Positions 1 through 8,749 are shown, counted from the stretch's first letter. The stretch is DNA of 11,773 bases from Euperipatoides rowelli (GCA_003024985.2 PXIH01S0051422.1), one strand, 5' to 3'. Notes: generated by a model from the sequence alone, not told the origin. Made by a program: numbers and translations.

Positions 1-387
1 CCACAGCCCACTACATTTGTGGGCTATGCATATTCAGTAATATATGTGATTATTATATTATTGAGAATGTTTAGTCCAGTCTTTCGAAATATACTGTACT
101 GTAAATGCAGGATATATGCCTACTGCATATTACGTAGTATATACAGTATGTGTCTATGTGTAAATATAATGTATGCTATAGGTTAATGGGTTTATTTTTC
201 ATAAACTAGACATAGTTAAATATCTTTCACATATAGGGCCTACACACTTTAAGCCTGATAAAAACACTTTAAAACTATTGCAAAATTCAAACATATGCAG
301 CAGGTTTTAACGGACTACTGAAAATGTTTATGGGCTACCAAAATCTGCAACCTAGTAGTCCGTTGGACTACCAGTAAATTTTCTTAA
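1..387. other. Non-coding flank with a three-part hairpin repeat
   Basis: No coding frame is visible. The sequence is AT-rich with scattered TACTGTA-like words. At 309-319 and 354-364 there is a perfect 11-base inverted repeat (AACGGACTACT against its complement). The right arm also pairs with a third copy: GTAGTCC at 355-361 against GGACTAC at 365-371, with a 3-base loop. Two mutually exclusive hairpins are therefore possible. I assign no function; it may be the eroded end of a small transposon next to the LINE relic. Confidence 0.5.
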
Positions 388-1669
388 AATCGACCCCTGG
401 TGATAAGAGATTTGTAAATTCATATAGGCCTATCACTATAACCTCCTCTCTTGCCAAAATTGCCGAAAGAGTTATTTTTGGTAGAATGGAAAAACATATT
501 TTACATAAGAGAATATTTACTGATCACTTGTATGGTTTCAGGAAAGTTTTTTCTATCTCATTAAATATTCACACACCACTGATTTTATTTCTTGTAATTG
601 GGATCGGCACATTCATAGGGATATTGTTTATTTTGTTCTACAGGTGGCTTTTGACACCGTTGATCATTCATTATTTTTGAATAAGATAAGGGCTTTGCAA
701 TTTCCTTGTTACAACATTGATTAGCTAGAGGATTACCTTTTTGGGAGAAGAGTCATGGTTGTTGTTAATGGTGTCGTCTCCACAACTTATCTAATGAATT
801 GTGGATTTTCTCAGGGTTCCATTATTTCTGGACTGCTATTTTGATCTACCAGCTATAAGACTAAGATTCAATTTCAAATATATGCAGATGACATTAAACT
901 TTTACATGGTGTTCCCTCCCCTGATGACATTGATTTACTACAGTCTGATTTACCGTACAAGCTATTGCTGATTGGATTCAAGAAAATCGTCTTATATTGA
1001 ATTTAACTACTTATGTAAGATATAGATATAACCAACTGACTGGAACTTATAATATAAATAGCGTTCCTTTGACAGAAAAGAATGTGGTTACTGATTTAGG
1101 AGTAGTTTTTGACAGCAGGCTTACTTTTTATGCTCATATTGATAATATAATTAAGAAGGCAAATACGCAATTTGGGATGTTGAAAAATCACTTTAAATTT
1201 ATTTCTCCNAAGATATTTGCACTGATTTATAATACTTATGTTTAACCTTTTTTTGATTACTGCTATACTGGTATCTTTATTCTTAATAAAGGCGACATAT
1301 CCAAAATTGAACATCGTTTTTGATCTTATACAAAGTTGATTGATGGTTTCTATTACTTGCCTTATGCTGAGAGGTTGAACAGACTAAAAGGTGTATATTC
1401 CTTCACAGCGGTTGCTTAGAGGCGATCTTATTTTTATGTTAAAACATATAGTGCTATTTTAAAATCGTGATAATCTGTTTAGGCTTTCAGTATCTAAAAC
1501 AAGAAGAAGACACCCATATAAATTGGACATTCTCCCTAGGCAATGTACTCTAAGGAGTAGATTTATTGTTCACAGGAGTGTTGTCTATTAGAATAGTCTA
1601 CCCTCGGAGATTTTGTTTGGTATTTCATTTCATACATTTAAAGATGGGCTTGGTGGTTTTCTTGACTGA
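388..1669 (+). pseudogene. LINE reverse transcriptase relic 1 (broken non-LTR retrotransposon)
   Basis: This is a decayed non-LTR retrotransposon ORF2-like coding region. Read across frames it runs through the reverse transcriptase landmarks in order. The NSYRPI finger motif lies near 416-433, followed by an E-R-V-I-F-G-R-M helix and a GFRK motif near 530-545. Motif A (AFDTVDHS) is near 647-670. Motif B (GFSQGS, the degenerate form of GxPQGS) is at 803-820. Motif C (YADD, with the catalytic aspartates) is at 881-892. The thumb-like DLGVVFDSRLTF segment is near 1096-1131, an LPYAERL segment near 1359-1379, and the closing NSLPSE...FHTFK segment runs to the stop at 1667-1669. It is dead. There are in-frame stops at 722 and 842, a TAA near 1243 where an arginine codon is expected, and frame changes before about 620, near 958 and near 1400. 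The motif order and C-terminus suggest a Jockey/CR1-group LINE; the clade is inference. An ambiguous base lies at 1209. Confidence 0.9.
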
Positions 1670-1989
1670 TATTAATTTTAAACGATTGCCATTTGTTTAT
1701 TGATTTACATGTAGGCCTACTGTATATTTGCTGATGGCATATGCCTCATGTAACAATTATGTTATTTTTGTTTGTTTGATTATTCTTGTTATACAGTATT
1801 GCAATTTNCTATTAGCCGGCTACTTTGTATTTCATTACCTTGTTTTACCAGTTTTCCCATATGTTGTATTTTGTTGTTTGGTACGGTATTTTATTTTGAT
1901 TGATTTGTTTTGTTAAAAGTCAAACCATTGTCTTATGCAATTTTTCTAACTAACTACTTTTGAAAGAGAAACTATTCCAAAAACATTGT
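1670..1989. other. AT-rich trailing sequence, probable LINE 3' UTR remnant
   Basis: T-rich sequence directly follows the stop of LINE relic 1. It contains one exact TAGGCCTA palindrome (1712-1719) and one ambiguous base (1808). A short open frame at 1728-1916 has no recognisable motif and reads as hydrophobic low-complexity sequence, so I treat it as chance. No clear polyadenylation tail marks an end. Confidence 0.4.
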
Positions 1990-2480
1990 ATCTATTGATG
2001 GTCAACCTATAGACATGGTGTATAATATCTAAAATTATTGGCATTATTATTAAACACGATCTACAGTATTTTGAATTTGCATATCAACTATAGTACTCAG
2101 GCAAATAGAAGATTTTTTTCATACTTTTATCATCCAAAAAAAAAACAATGTAGGCTAGATACTTTTAAACTACAGTAGTTCAAATTTATTTTACATTCGT
2201 TCGTCCGATGCTTGAATACTCTTCTTAAGTCTAGTCAACATCAATTACTGACCTTATTAGATCTAGAGAACGTCCAAAAAAAATGGCCACAAAAATCATA
2301 CTTGATGATTGGTCAATTTATTATGGTCAAGCTTTGGTAATTCTTAATCTTGAATCCTTGGAACCTAGACATTCACACCAAATTATTAAATTATCCACTT
2401 CATTTTTCAATTCATACCCTGAATACTTACCGGTACCAAATAAAATAATAAATCATCTCTGCCTCTTCTCACAATAAAAG
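1990..2480 (+). pseudogene. LINE reverse transcriptase relic 2 (C-terminal part only)
   Basis: A second non-LTR retrotransposon fragment in the same orientation as relic 1. It covers only the region after motif C. A SIDGQPIDMV stretch near 1998-2027 and a KIIGIIIKHDLQ stretch near 2033-2068 match the usual 'K.LGV..D..L' step. FVRPMLEYSS follows near 2196-2225, then HQLLTLLDLENVQKK near 2238-2282 in another frame, then a frame with a Y..AL.IL.LESLEPRHSHQI segment to about 2385. Frameshifts lie near 2028 and at the A7 run near 2276-2282, and stops lie near 2226 and 2232. It appears to be a 5'-truncated, decayed copy ending at a CAAATAAAATAATAAATC stretch (about 2437-2454), which may be a tail remnant. 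It is not functional. Confidence 0.75.
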
Positions 2481-2664
2481 TTAAACTAGCGTCTGGGTAT
2501 CAAACTTACCATTTCCAATTCCTCACAAATGGTGTATGTGCTGAGATGCTTTTTTATTATTATTTAGAGTCCTAACCGTACCCTGAACCCTAACTCCAAC
2601 TTTGTGTGAAATTCACAATGCCCTAACTCTATGATAATCAAGAGATGTAATACTTTTTTTATTA

Positions 2665-2901
2665 TTAATTTTGATATGACAAAACTTCAGTTGGTCCAAC
2701 CATTAACCAATCAACAGACGGCGAGTTTGTAACAAGGTCATAAACATGGCTGCAAAATAACTCAGCATGGCTTACATCTGCATACTCGTTTTCTGCCACT
2801 AATTGTGCCCTGATCCTAGGCATGATGTTGGCTGACCACCAAGAAGAGGCTACCAACCATGTGGACTTCCATATATGGTGCTGCCCAGGATCAGGGCACA
2901 A
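2665..2901 (-). pseudogene. Minus-strand open frame inside the inverted-repeat element, unknown
   Basis: A 78-codon open frame reads on the minus strand through the left arm of the palindrome. Its middle (R-I-R-A-Q-L-V-A-E-N-E-Y-A-D-V-S) is encoded by the left arm. The same peptide can be read on the + strand from the right arm, so a once-coding piece seems to have been duplicated head to head. The composition (balanced charges, W, C and H present) looks more protein-like than the surrounding AT-rich frames. I do not recognise the family. It could be a fragment of the element's lost transposase, a captured host exon, or chance. No start context or splice signals decide between these. Confidence 0.25.
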
Positions 2902-2960
2902 TTAGTGGCAGAAAACGAGTATGCAGATGTAAGCAGCCATGCTCTTATTTTGTAGCCATG
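2745..2960. repeat. Long palindrome: arms of about 78 bp with a 59-base spacer
   Basis: The left arm 2745-2822 and right arm 2882-2960 are near-perfect inverted copies. A core of about 53 bases (CTTACATCTGC... to ...GGGCACAATTAG... and beyond) differs at a single position, and the outer 25 bases carry a few small indels and substitutions. The spacer is 2823-2881. A transcript through this region on either strand would fold into a long RNA hairpin. The arms lie inside the 957-bp inverted-repeat element and are unrelated to its termini. Confidence 0.9.
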
Positions 2961-3469
2961 TTGGTATGGATAAGTAATTATTATGTTATTATAATATTAG
3001 CAGTCTTTTCTCACACAGTTCTTAGATAACCACATACTGTAGTTCTGAAGGCTAGGCCTAGTTATGACAGTCTTTCTGGCCTAGTCTAAATACAGGTTAT
3101 AAGTCACATGAGATAGCAAAGCACAGTTCTCTTTTTTCTCCCTCTCTCTTTATGGAAGGGAAATGTGTAACACAAAAGTGATAAGCTAACAATAGCTTAT
3201 GGTCTGATATATATGGTTAGAATACATTATGAGATATTATAATACGATATTATACAGTATAATGGTCTGTGGAGCAAACTCCTTTTATCCTTCTATCTTA
3301 TATTAGCTAGAACACTGATGACCTCTGCTGTGCTCAGCTTGTGATAAGGCACAATTGTATCCTTATTAGGGGTACAATTATGACCTTGTTATAAGTTTTG
3401 TGAGGAATGGGGAATGGTAAGATTGATACCCAGACACTAGTGCAAGCTAACAAATAGGCTACTTTAGAT

Positions 3470-4202
3470 CAGTGGTGCACAAACATTTCCAGCCGTGACC
3501 CCTATTGTTAAAATGACCCCAGACTGAACCACAACACAATTCTTTTCCAATAGGAAGTGGGGATTTAAATATTAATCATATTTTTTTAATTTCCTCTCCC
3601 CTATCTCTCAAGATTCTTGTTCCAAAAATAAGCTACTACTGGTACTGTACTGTATATTAAATAGGACAAATATTAAGAAATCCTTTAGTTTTGTTTAAAT
3701 TCATTAATAATTAATGAATTTAAAACAATTTAACTAGAACTTTTAATAAATTTGACTAATTATTTGGCCTATTTAATTTACATTATTGGTTTTATTTTTT
3801 GAATGTGAATCTTGAACTTGTTTGTTTTTCTTTATAATTATAGGCCTAGGATGGAAGTCACCATCCAATTGATTAAAAAAAACAGACGGCAATACCATTA
3901 AAAATAGTATGCATAAGAGTGAAAATGATTCCAGGTGGTCACTGTGACATTCAGTCTGCTAATCAAGAAGCTAAAATGTTGAATAATGGTCTGCTAATTA
4001 TTACCTTCGAGCAAAAAAAACATAATTGGATATATTTTTAATTCTTTTTGTATTTTAAAAAATTGAAAAAAATCTAACTTGCTTCAATTTTATAATAATG
4101 AGTTTACATATATATTTTTCTTTCTTAAGCTCACAACCCCCTTCAATCCTGCTGTGACCCCCCCCCCCCCAGGGGTCATGACCCACAGTTTGTGCACCAT
4201 TG
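3470..4202. mobile_element. hAT-like non-autonomous DNA element, 733 bp
   Basis: The left end starts CAGTGGTGCACAAAC at 3470. The right end at 4188-4202 is GTTTGTGCACCATTG, its inverted copy with one mismatch. The subterminal GTGACCCC (left, near 3495-3502) and GGGGTCATGACCC (right, near 4172-4184) also pair, as in many animal hAT elements. The left flank CTTTAGAT (3462-3469) resembles the common hAT target nTCTAGAn, while the right flank is only a degenerate match, so the 8-bp duplication is eroded. The interior is AT-rich with no transposase frame. Next to the right end is a 13-base C run (4158-4170). Confidence 0.8.
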
Positions 4203-4289
4203 TTAAGAACTAATAGATTTTCAATTTCATCAATTCCTACAATGTAAATTAAAAAGAAGAATGAACAATAATGAGAACATTTCAACAAA

Positions 4290-5313
4290 TAGTTTATATT
4301 AATAGCTATCAATCTCACTCTATACACAACTCAAGAGTTGTTCAGAATTCCACTATATTCCCAGTCCTTTTTATTTCATTTACTAATGATCTATTTCACT
4401 TTTTACATGCACTTTACCTCTCCTATGCAGATGATCTCAAATTATTCATTTCTGGGGACTTAATCTCGATGTCAACAAAAGTCATACTTTTACTTTTTCC
4501 ATAGTTTCAAACTTTACAATACTTCTACTTTTGATTATATCAAAATCAACCTATAAATAGTGTTTTCTCTATCAGTGTAATTTACTCCTCTGACTTTACT
4601 TTCTTATATATATACTGTATATTCATTGTATAGTCAAATGTGCCTTTAAACAACTAAGCTTTATTTCAAGGTATATTTATTAGCCACACCTGTAATCATT
4701 TACATCTAGACATTCTCTGTCTATTATCTACTGTACTGTATATATCCACTGCAAGATCTATGTTGAGTAGCATAGTAGGGTCGTACTCACCACTACTTAA
4801 ATATCTTATTGAGAATGCAATATAGATTTTTAAAATTCCAATCCTTCCAAACTTAATTTATCAATCTCTTTCCTATATCAATCTTTGCTGTCGTTTAACT
4901 TTACCACCCTAGAAAACAGACGATCCTATCAGGATCTCGATTTTTTTATAATGTGATACAATCTATTCATTTTATCTCCTTTCCAATATTAATCTTAATA
5001 TCTCTCAACATGAATCTTCGTAATCATTTACTCTCAAATCTTCCTAGCCATCCAAACTATTATTTTCGACATTTCATCTTAATATGTGCTAACATTGTAG
5101 TTAATAAATCTAATATATCCCCTTATCAATGTTTTCAACAATTCAAATTGAAATGTTCTCTTGCTAAATTAACATACTGTACATACAGTACATTATAAAA
5201 CATATTTTCACATTTAGAATTACCATTGTTTTATCTTATAGGTATGGTAAATACACAATGTACAGTAATTAGTTCCTGCTAACTGCTTGCTTACTCAATA
5301 AAATAATAATAAT
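4290..5313 (+). pseudogene. LINE reverse transcriptase relic 3 with (TAA)n tail
   Basis: The third non-LTR retrotransposon relic, on the + strand and 5'-truncated. The open frame near 4335-4460 holds a degenerate motif B region (SRVVQNSTIFPVLF, standing for the S/GVPQGS...LF step), FTNDL near 4378-4392, and motif C with the catalytic YADD followed by LKLF near 4424-4447. Further on, a frame near 4889-4950 reads TTLENRRSYQDLDFF, matching the LE.RR...DL step downstream of the thumb. Several stops and frame changes separate these blocks. The element ends with AATAAAATAATAATAATA at 5297-5313, a simple TAA tail as seen at LINE insertions. A similar tail is present at 9129-9156. It is not functional. 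Confidence 0.8.
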
Positions 5314-6153
5314 AGGTTGTTTTTTAGTAGCACAGACATCACAGCTTAGAATTTTGCTAAGGGCATGGATGTATTATTTCATTTGACAATAGGCCTTTAA
5401 AAGAAACATCAGATTAGATGAAATTCTAGCTATAGTTTCTTTTTTCTTTTTTAAAATAATTCACTACTGAAACATAATGGTGTATTCCGAGTCTACGACA
5501 GTCGACGGTTCTGCTTTAAATTTAGACTAAAAGCCCGTCATTTTTCAAAAATGATTGGAGTAGGCTTAGCCTATATGTTTTTTTAAAAAATATTTCTAGA
5601 TAAACATATATCGTAGTTTATAACTTCACATCTCAAAAAAAAAAAAAATTAAAATTTTGCTTTTAAAATAATATAAACTTTGCTTATTTGTATTAAACTA
5701 ATTTTTAAAAATAACATTACTGAAGACACTGTAAATTGAGACTAAACAATACACTATTTGTTAATAGTAAATGTACAATACATTGATATCCTTCAATTAA
5801 AGTTATTAATATTATGCAATGTGGTACAGAAGATTTTGTAATTTCTTAATGGTAATTTTGTCTTTGTATAAATCAATCAATGTTAAAAAACAACAATTTA
5901 GACATGCATTGTAATTTGCTGTTTCATTTGAGTTTGTAATTCTTTGTTGCCTCTCGGTTCACATTAATTTAAAAAAACTTTGTTTTATTTAAATTATTTA
6001 TTTATTTATTCCGGAAAAGCCTGAATAAATTAATAAAATGTAGCCTATAGGCTTAATTAATTGTTGCATAATAGTGTTTGTAATCAATTATAATAATAGC
6101 CTACACTTTTAATTTGCTGCTAAAACGTTTAAATTTAAGATTAATTGCGGGCG
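5314..6153. other. AT-rich gene-free region upstream of STING, possible 5' UTR exon at its end
   Basis: No coding frame is found. There is a 14-base A run at 5635-5648, a short TTTA repeat near 5997-6010, and a perfect 12-base palindrome AGCCTATAGGCT at 6042-6053. A consensus splice donor (GCG|GTAAGTT) has its GT at 6154-6155. Because a strong acceptor at 6453-6454 opens the STING coding exon, a 5' UTR exon ending at 6153 is plausible. I see no TATA box or other promoter element that fixes a transcription start. Confidence 0.35.
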
Positions 6154-6454
6154 GTAAGTTACTCATGCCTGCTCTAAACCCATAACCTAGATATTGTAAG
6201 TTGAAATATTCTAGCCTAGATGCAGAAAAAGTGAAGATATTTTCTATAATAATCGTGTGTTATACATAATGGTTTGCATGAAAAAAAATAAAAATATTAA
6301 TTGCACGAAGATTTTGCTGCATACATGTTGTTAGGGATTAAAAAAATAAATATTTATTTTAAAATATAAACAACTATTTAATGACTGAAATTTTCCTTTT
6401 TGTTGAAAAGTTTTGCTTCCACTACAAATATTTTTTTTATTTTTTTCATTTTAG
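6154..6454 (+). other. Candidate 5' UTR intron of the STING gene
   Basis: The 3' border is well supported. A long T-rich tract at 6430-6452 ends in TTTTAG at 6449-6454, and the coding start ATG follows 4 bases later. The 5' border is the GTAAGTT donor at 6154. The acceptor (confidence about 0.75) is stronger than the donor choice (about 0.35). An in-frame ATG upstream at 6381 lies inside this presumed intron and encodes a Phe/Tyr-rich stretch from the pyrimidine tract, so I do not use it as the start. Confidence 0.4.
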
Positions 6455-6458
6455 AAAG

Positions 6459-6959
6459 ATGAAAACAATTCCCAGTAATTATTTTGTACCAAAGCTCCAA
6501 GAAAGGGGATGGATGAAAATATGGGCTACTGTTTTTTTAATGGTAGTAGTTTTAATATTGCACTTCCTTTGGTCTTATTTTGGTCAAGATCCAATAGAAT
6601 TTTCTAGGGCTAATGATACATTAGTCAAAGACTGGACTAGAGATTTTGCCTATGCCATCTGGTCAGAAGGAATCATTTTGATTGGAATTATAATATTTGA
6701 GATTTTCTACCGACTCATTTTATATATTGAAGAAAGACAACATAAAAATACACGATACAATGGTAATGAAACTATGTTATTTAAATGTGTTTTTGGCTGC
6801 AGCAAACAGGACTGTTTAGTGTTTCTCATTGTTTTCACAGTTGGTTCAGTTGGTCTTTCTATGTTTCATTTTTGTAAAGAGTTTAGAATCTCTATGCTTC
6901 ATCAATTAATTCTTCAAGCTGGTGCTGCTCAGTGGCTTGCAGTACTTATGAACATTAGG
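6459..6959 (+). CDS. STING1: STING (TMEM173) homologue, first coding exon: four-helix transmembrane domain
   Basis: STING is the ER membrane receptor for cyclic dinucleotides, including 2'3'-cGAMP made by cGAS. On ligand binding it traffics to the Golgi and recruits TBK1 or triggers autophagy. This exon encodes residues 1-167. Four hydrophobic segments at about 21-41, 63-90, 118-138 and 146-166 fit the STING four-helix bundle. Between helices 2 and 3, E91-E92, H95, R99-Y100 and G102 line up without gaps with human E68-E69, H72, R76-Y77 and G79. The Cys pair C110/C114 sits where human has the palmitoylated C88/C91. The start at 6459 is chosen because a splice acceptor ends 4 bases upstream. 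The exon ends in phase 0 at a consensus AGG|GTAAGT donor. The N-terminal part is about 30 residues longer than in human STING. Human comparison is from memory. The gene is incomplete in this window. Confidence 0.9.
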
Positions 6960-6980
6960 GTAAGTTCATTCATATTAATT

Positions 6981-7235
6981 ATATGAAGGCGTGAGAATGA
7001 TATAATCCAAAGCCACAAAATGAATATTTTTCAGGAGAATGATTTGAAAGTTAAGAAAAAAGTCTATAAACCATGTTCAGAAATTTTTTAATTTTTCAAA
7101 ATGCTCTGCCATCTTTGGACAGAATCTTAAAATATTTTGATATGAGCTCCCCCAGGTGATAAATTGGTGAACTAATTCAAAATATTTTTTGCTAAAAGTA
7201 GGGCTTTGGATTATATCATTCCCACCCCTTCATAT
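6981..7235. mobile_element. 255-bp MITE with 34-bp terminal inverted repeats next to the STING splice donor
   Basis: The ends 6981-7014 and 7202-7235 are inverted copies. Both contain GAATGATATAATCCAAAGCC and begin ATATGAAGG, with two mismatches over 34 bases. The interior has no coding frame. The bordering TA/ATAT bases make a TA target duplication (Tc1/mariner-type) possible but not provable, because the end itself is ATAT-rich. The insertion begins 21 bases after the donor GT of the 2.86-kb STING intron, leaving the GTAAGT core intact. Confidence 0.85.
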
Positions 7236-8160
7236 TTTAATGTAGGGCTCGTCTAGAGATACCGGTACTGTTTGTCTGCATATAATAAAAATTGTCATAA
7301 TTGGACTAATAAGCACTAAAAATTGTTTAGTCAGATTTTATGTTAAATGTCAAACCCTGTTTGACATACAACATGAAAATGGTGGAAAATGCCATCATAT
7401 TTTTGGAAAATTCCACCCATAAGCAGAGGCTTAAATATTTGCCATCCATTTTTTTATGGTCAAAGGATTAAAGCAGCCAATGGAAAAAAAAGAATAGTGT
7501 AAGTGCTTTTTTACCATATCCTGTAATATTAAAAAAAAAAACAATAAAAAAAAAAACAATTCATGTTTAAAATGTTTGCACAATTTGAGTGTTACAAGCT
7601 TTTAATCAATGTTTCCACTTTTCCAAAATGGCCTACCCCAGATTTTCCAAAACTTACCTTAAATTTACCTATTTTACCCTAAAATTTTTGATTATAAGCT
7701 TTTTTTTTTTTGGCTGTTTGAATGTATCAATCAGCATTCAAAGGTAGTATTTTGTCTTTACATTCATGATGGCCAATGATATTACATGTGCAAGTAAAAA
7801 AGATGGGACTTTTTAATTCTCGATACTCGTAAGAGTGCCCAGTTTATCTATGCTATTATAATAAATGGGGTTTATTCAGACAGAAATTTCTGCCTGTAAA
7901 TTGTATATAAATATTTCCTTACAAATAAGACTAGTACATTTATCAATAGATAAATGACTATTTAGATGTTACTAATTCAAAGATATAAATCAAATGGACA
8001 GAATTGGATAACATAAAAGTGTATAAAAATAAAATAAAAATGTTTTAGAGTGAAATGTATTAGTTTACAAAAGTGATCTAACAATACTAGTATAATAAAC
8101 TTTAGGCAGTGATAATATAAGAAATCTTGCTAGAGAAAATACGGAACATTTTACTTTTAT
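7236..8160. other. Intronic AT-rich sequence with short hairpins
   Basis: No exon is recognised. A perfect 9-base hairpin (ATGTCAAAC, loop CCT, GTTTGACAT) lies at 7347-7367 and can be extended with a bulge to about 7341-7371. GGTGGAA at 7381-7387 pairs with TTCCACC at 7411-7417. Two A-rich runs separated by C lie near 7531-7557, and a run of Ts near 7701-7711. These look like remnants of small transposons or plain low-complexity sequence. Confidence 0.4.
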
Positions 8161-8202
8161 TAGATTCTGAACGTGCTCCGGCTAAAGAATAATCATTATA
8201 AA

Positions 8203-8440
8203 CCAATCCTGCATAAGAATATAGCTGCTCACTTCAACCTATAACTGGCTACCAGCATCTCCATAGAAACCAATAAAACAATTTGGCCTGGCATCGGGGA
8301 CAAAGGATAAAGCACGGACCAAAGTGGAAAATAATTGTTCTACTTATTTTCCATTGGCTCTTTTTCACAGATAAGAACCAATGATATTCGACTGGCCGTC
8401 CTTAAGAATCCTCTGAATCCAGGCGCAAACATATAAAAGC
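8203..8440 (+). promoter_or_regulatory. Promoter-like block: four CCAAT boxes and a TATA box inside the STING intron
   Basis: CCAAT occurs at 8203-8207, 8270-8274 and 8378-8382, and its complement ATTGG at 8353-8357. ATATAAAAGC follows at 8431-8440, giving the spacing order of a TATA-type RNA polymerase II promoter on the + strand. The block is less AT-rich than its surroundings. CCTTAAGAATCCT (8399-8411 region) and AGGATTATTCCTTAAGG (8442-8458) form an imperfect inverted repeat around the TATA box. Initiation would be expected near 8460-8470. It could be an internal STING promoter, the promoter of a retroelement (an LTR or the 5' part of the element ending near 9157), or a chance cluster. 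No experimental support is visible in sequence. Confidence 0.35.
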
Positions 8441-8460
8441 TAGGATTATTCCTTAAGGTT

Positions 8461-8749
8461 CTCAGGCTCAGCTCAGCTACCACATTCTAATTGTCATAAT
8501 ATAGACTTAGCGCACAGCTTAGCTATGAGTTAGAAATAGCCATACGGCTAACTAATGCAATATACAATAAACTAAGAATCCAGCCATTAAATTCATAAAC
8601 AAACTAATTCCAGTATAAGGTCAAGACTACCATCAAGCTTAATCTTTCCCTTTCCATAGTAAAATAAATTCATTGCATTATCTGCAAAGCTAGGCTACAG
8701 TATAGCCAAAGAAGAAGCGGCCATAATTTGTGGAACACATTTTATATCG
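8461..8749 (+). other. Possible non-coding first exon ending at a splice donor
   Basis: This stretch lies between the TATA-like box and a good donor, ATCG|GTAAGAA, with GT at 8750-8751. No open frame longer than a few codons reads through it (ATG near 8524 stops after two codons, ATG near 8553 after six). If transcribed and spliced to the phase-0 acceptor at 9816 it would make a 5'-UTR-type leader, and translation would then have to start downstream, because the 9816 exon has no ATG. Speculative. Confidence 0.2.

Larger units (their letters stand above)
2485..3441. mobile_element. 957-bp element with 45-bp terminal inverted repeats
   Basis: The ends 2485-2529 and 3397-3441 are inverted copies of each other. 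They match at 41 of 45 positions by my hand alignment and begin ACTAGYGTCTGGGTATCAA. This defines a DNA-transposon-like or foldback element. No convincing target-site duplication is seen at its borders, so the superfamily is open. The interior holds a long nested palindrome (2745-2960), a second short inverted match (TAACAAGGTCATA at 2730-2742 against its complement near 3370-3382), and a minus-strand open frame of unknown origin. No transposase catalytic motif is recognisable, so it is probably non-autonomous. It sits between LINE relic 2 and an hAT-like element. Confidence 0.8.

Noticed and set aside
1096-1314. Minus-strand open frame of 72 codons
   Set aside because: It is a shadow of the LINE thumb region, which is clearly coded on the + strand.
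1728-1916. Short + strand open frame
   Set aside because: Hydrophobic low-complexity translation of T-rich DNA after the LINE stop; contains an N and no motif.
2570-2605. Telomere-like CCCTAA/CCCTGA words
   Set aside because: Only a few degenerate units, not a tandem array; inside the inverted-repeat element.
4055-4327. Minus-strand open frame of 90 codons
   Set aside because: It runs through the right end of the hAT-like element, including the C run, and has no recognisable motif; a chance frame.
6381-6458. Upstream in-frame ATG extending the STING frame by 26 codons
   Set aside because: The extension is translated from the T-rich tract before a splice acceptor (AG at 6453-6454) and gives a Phe/Tyr-rich stretch unlike any STING N-terminus, so 6459 is the better start.
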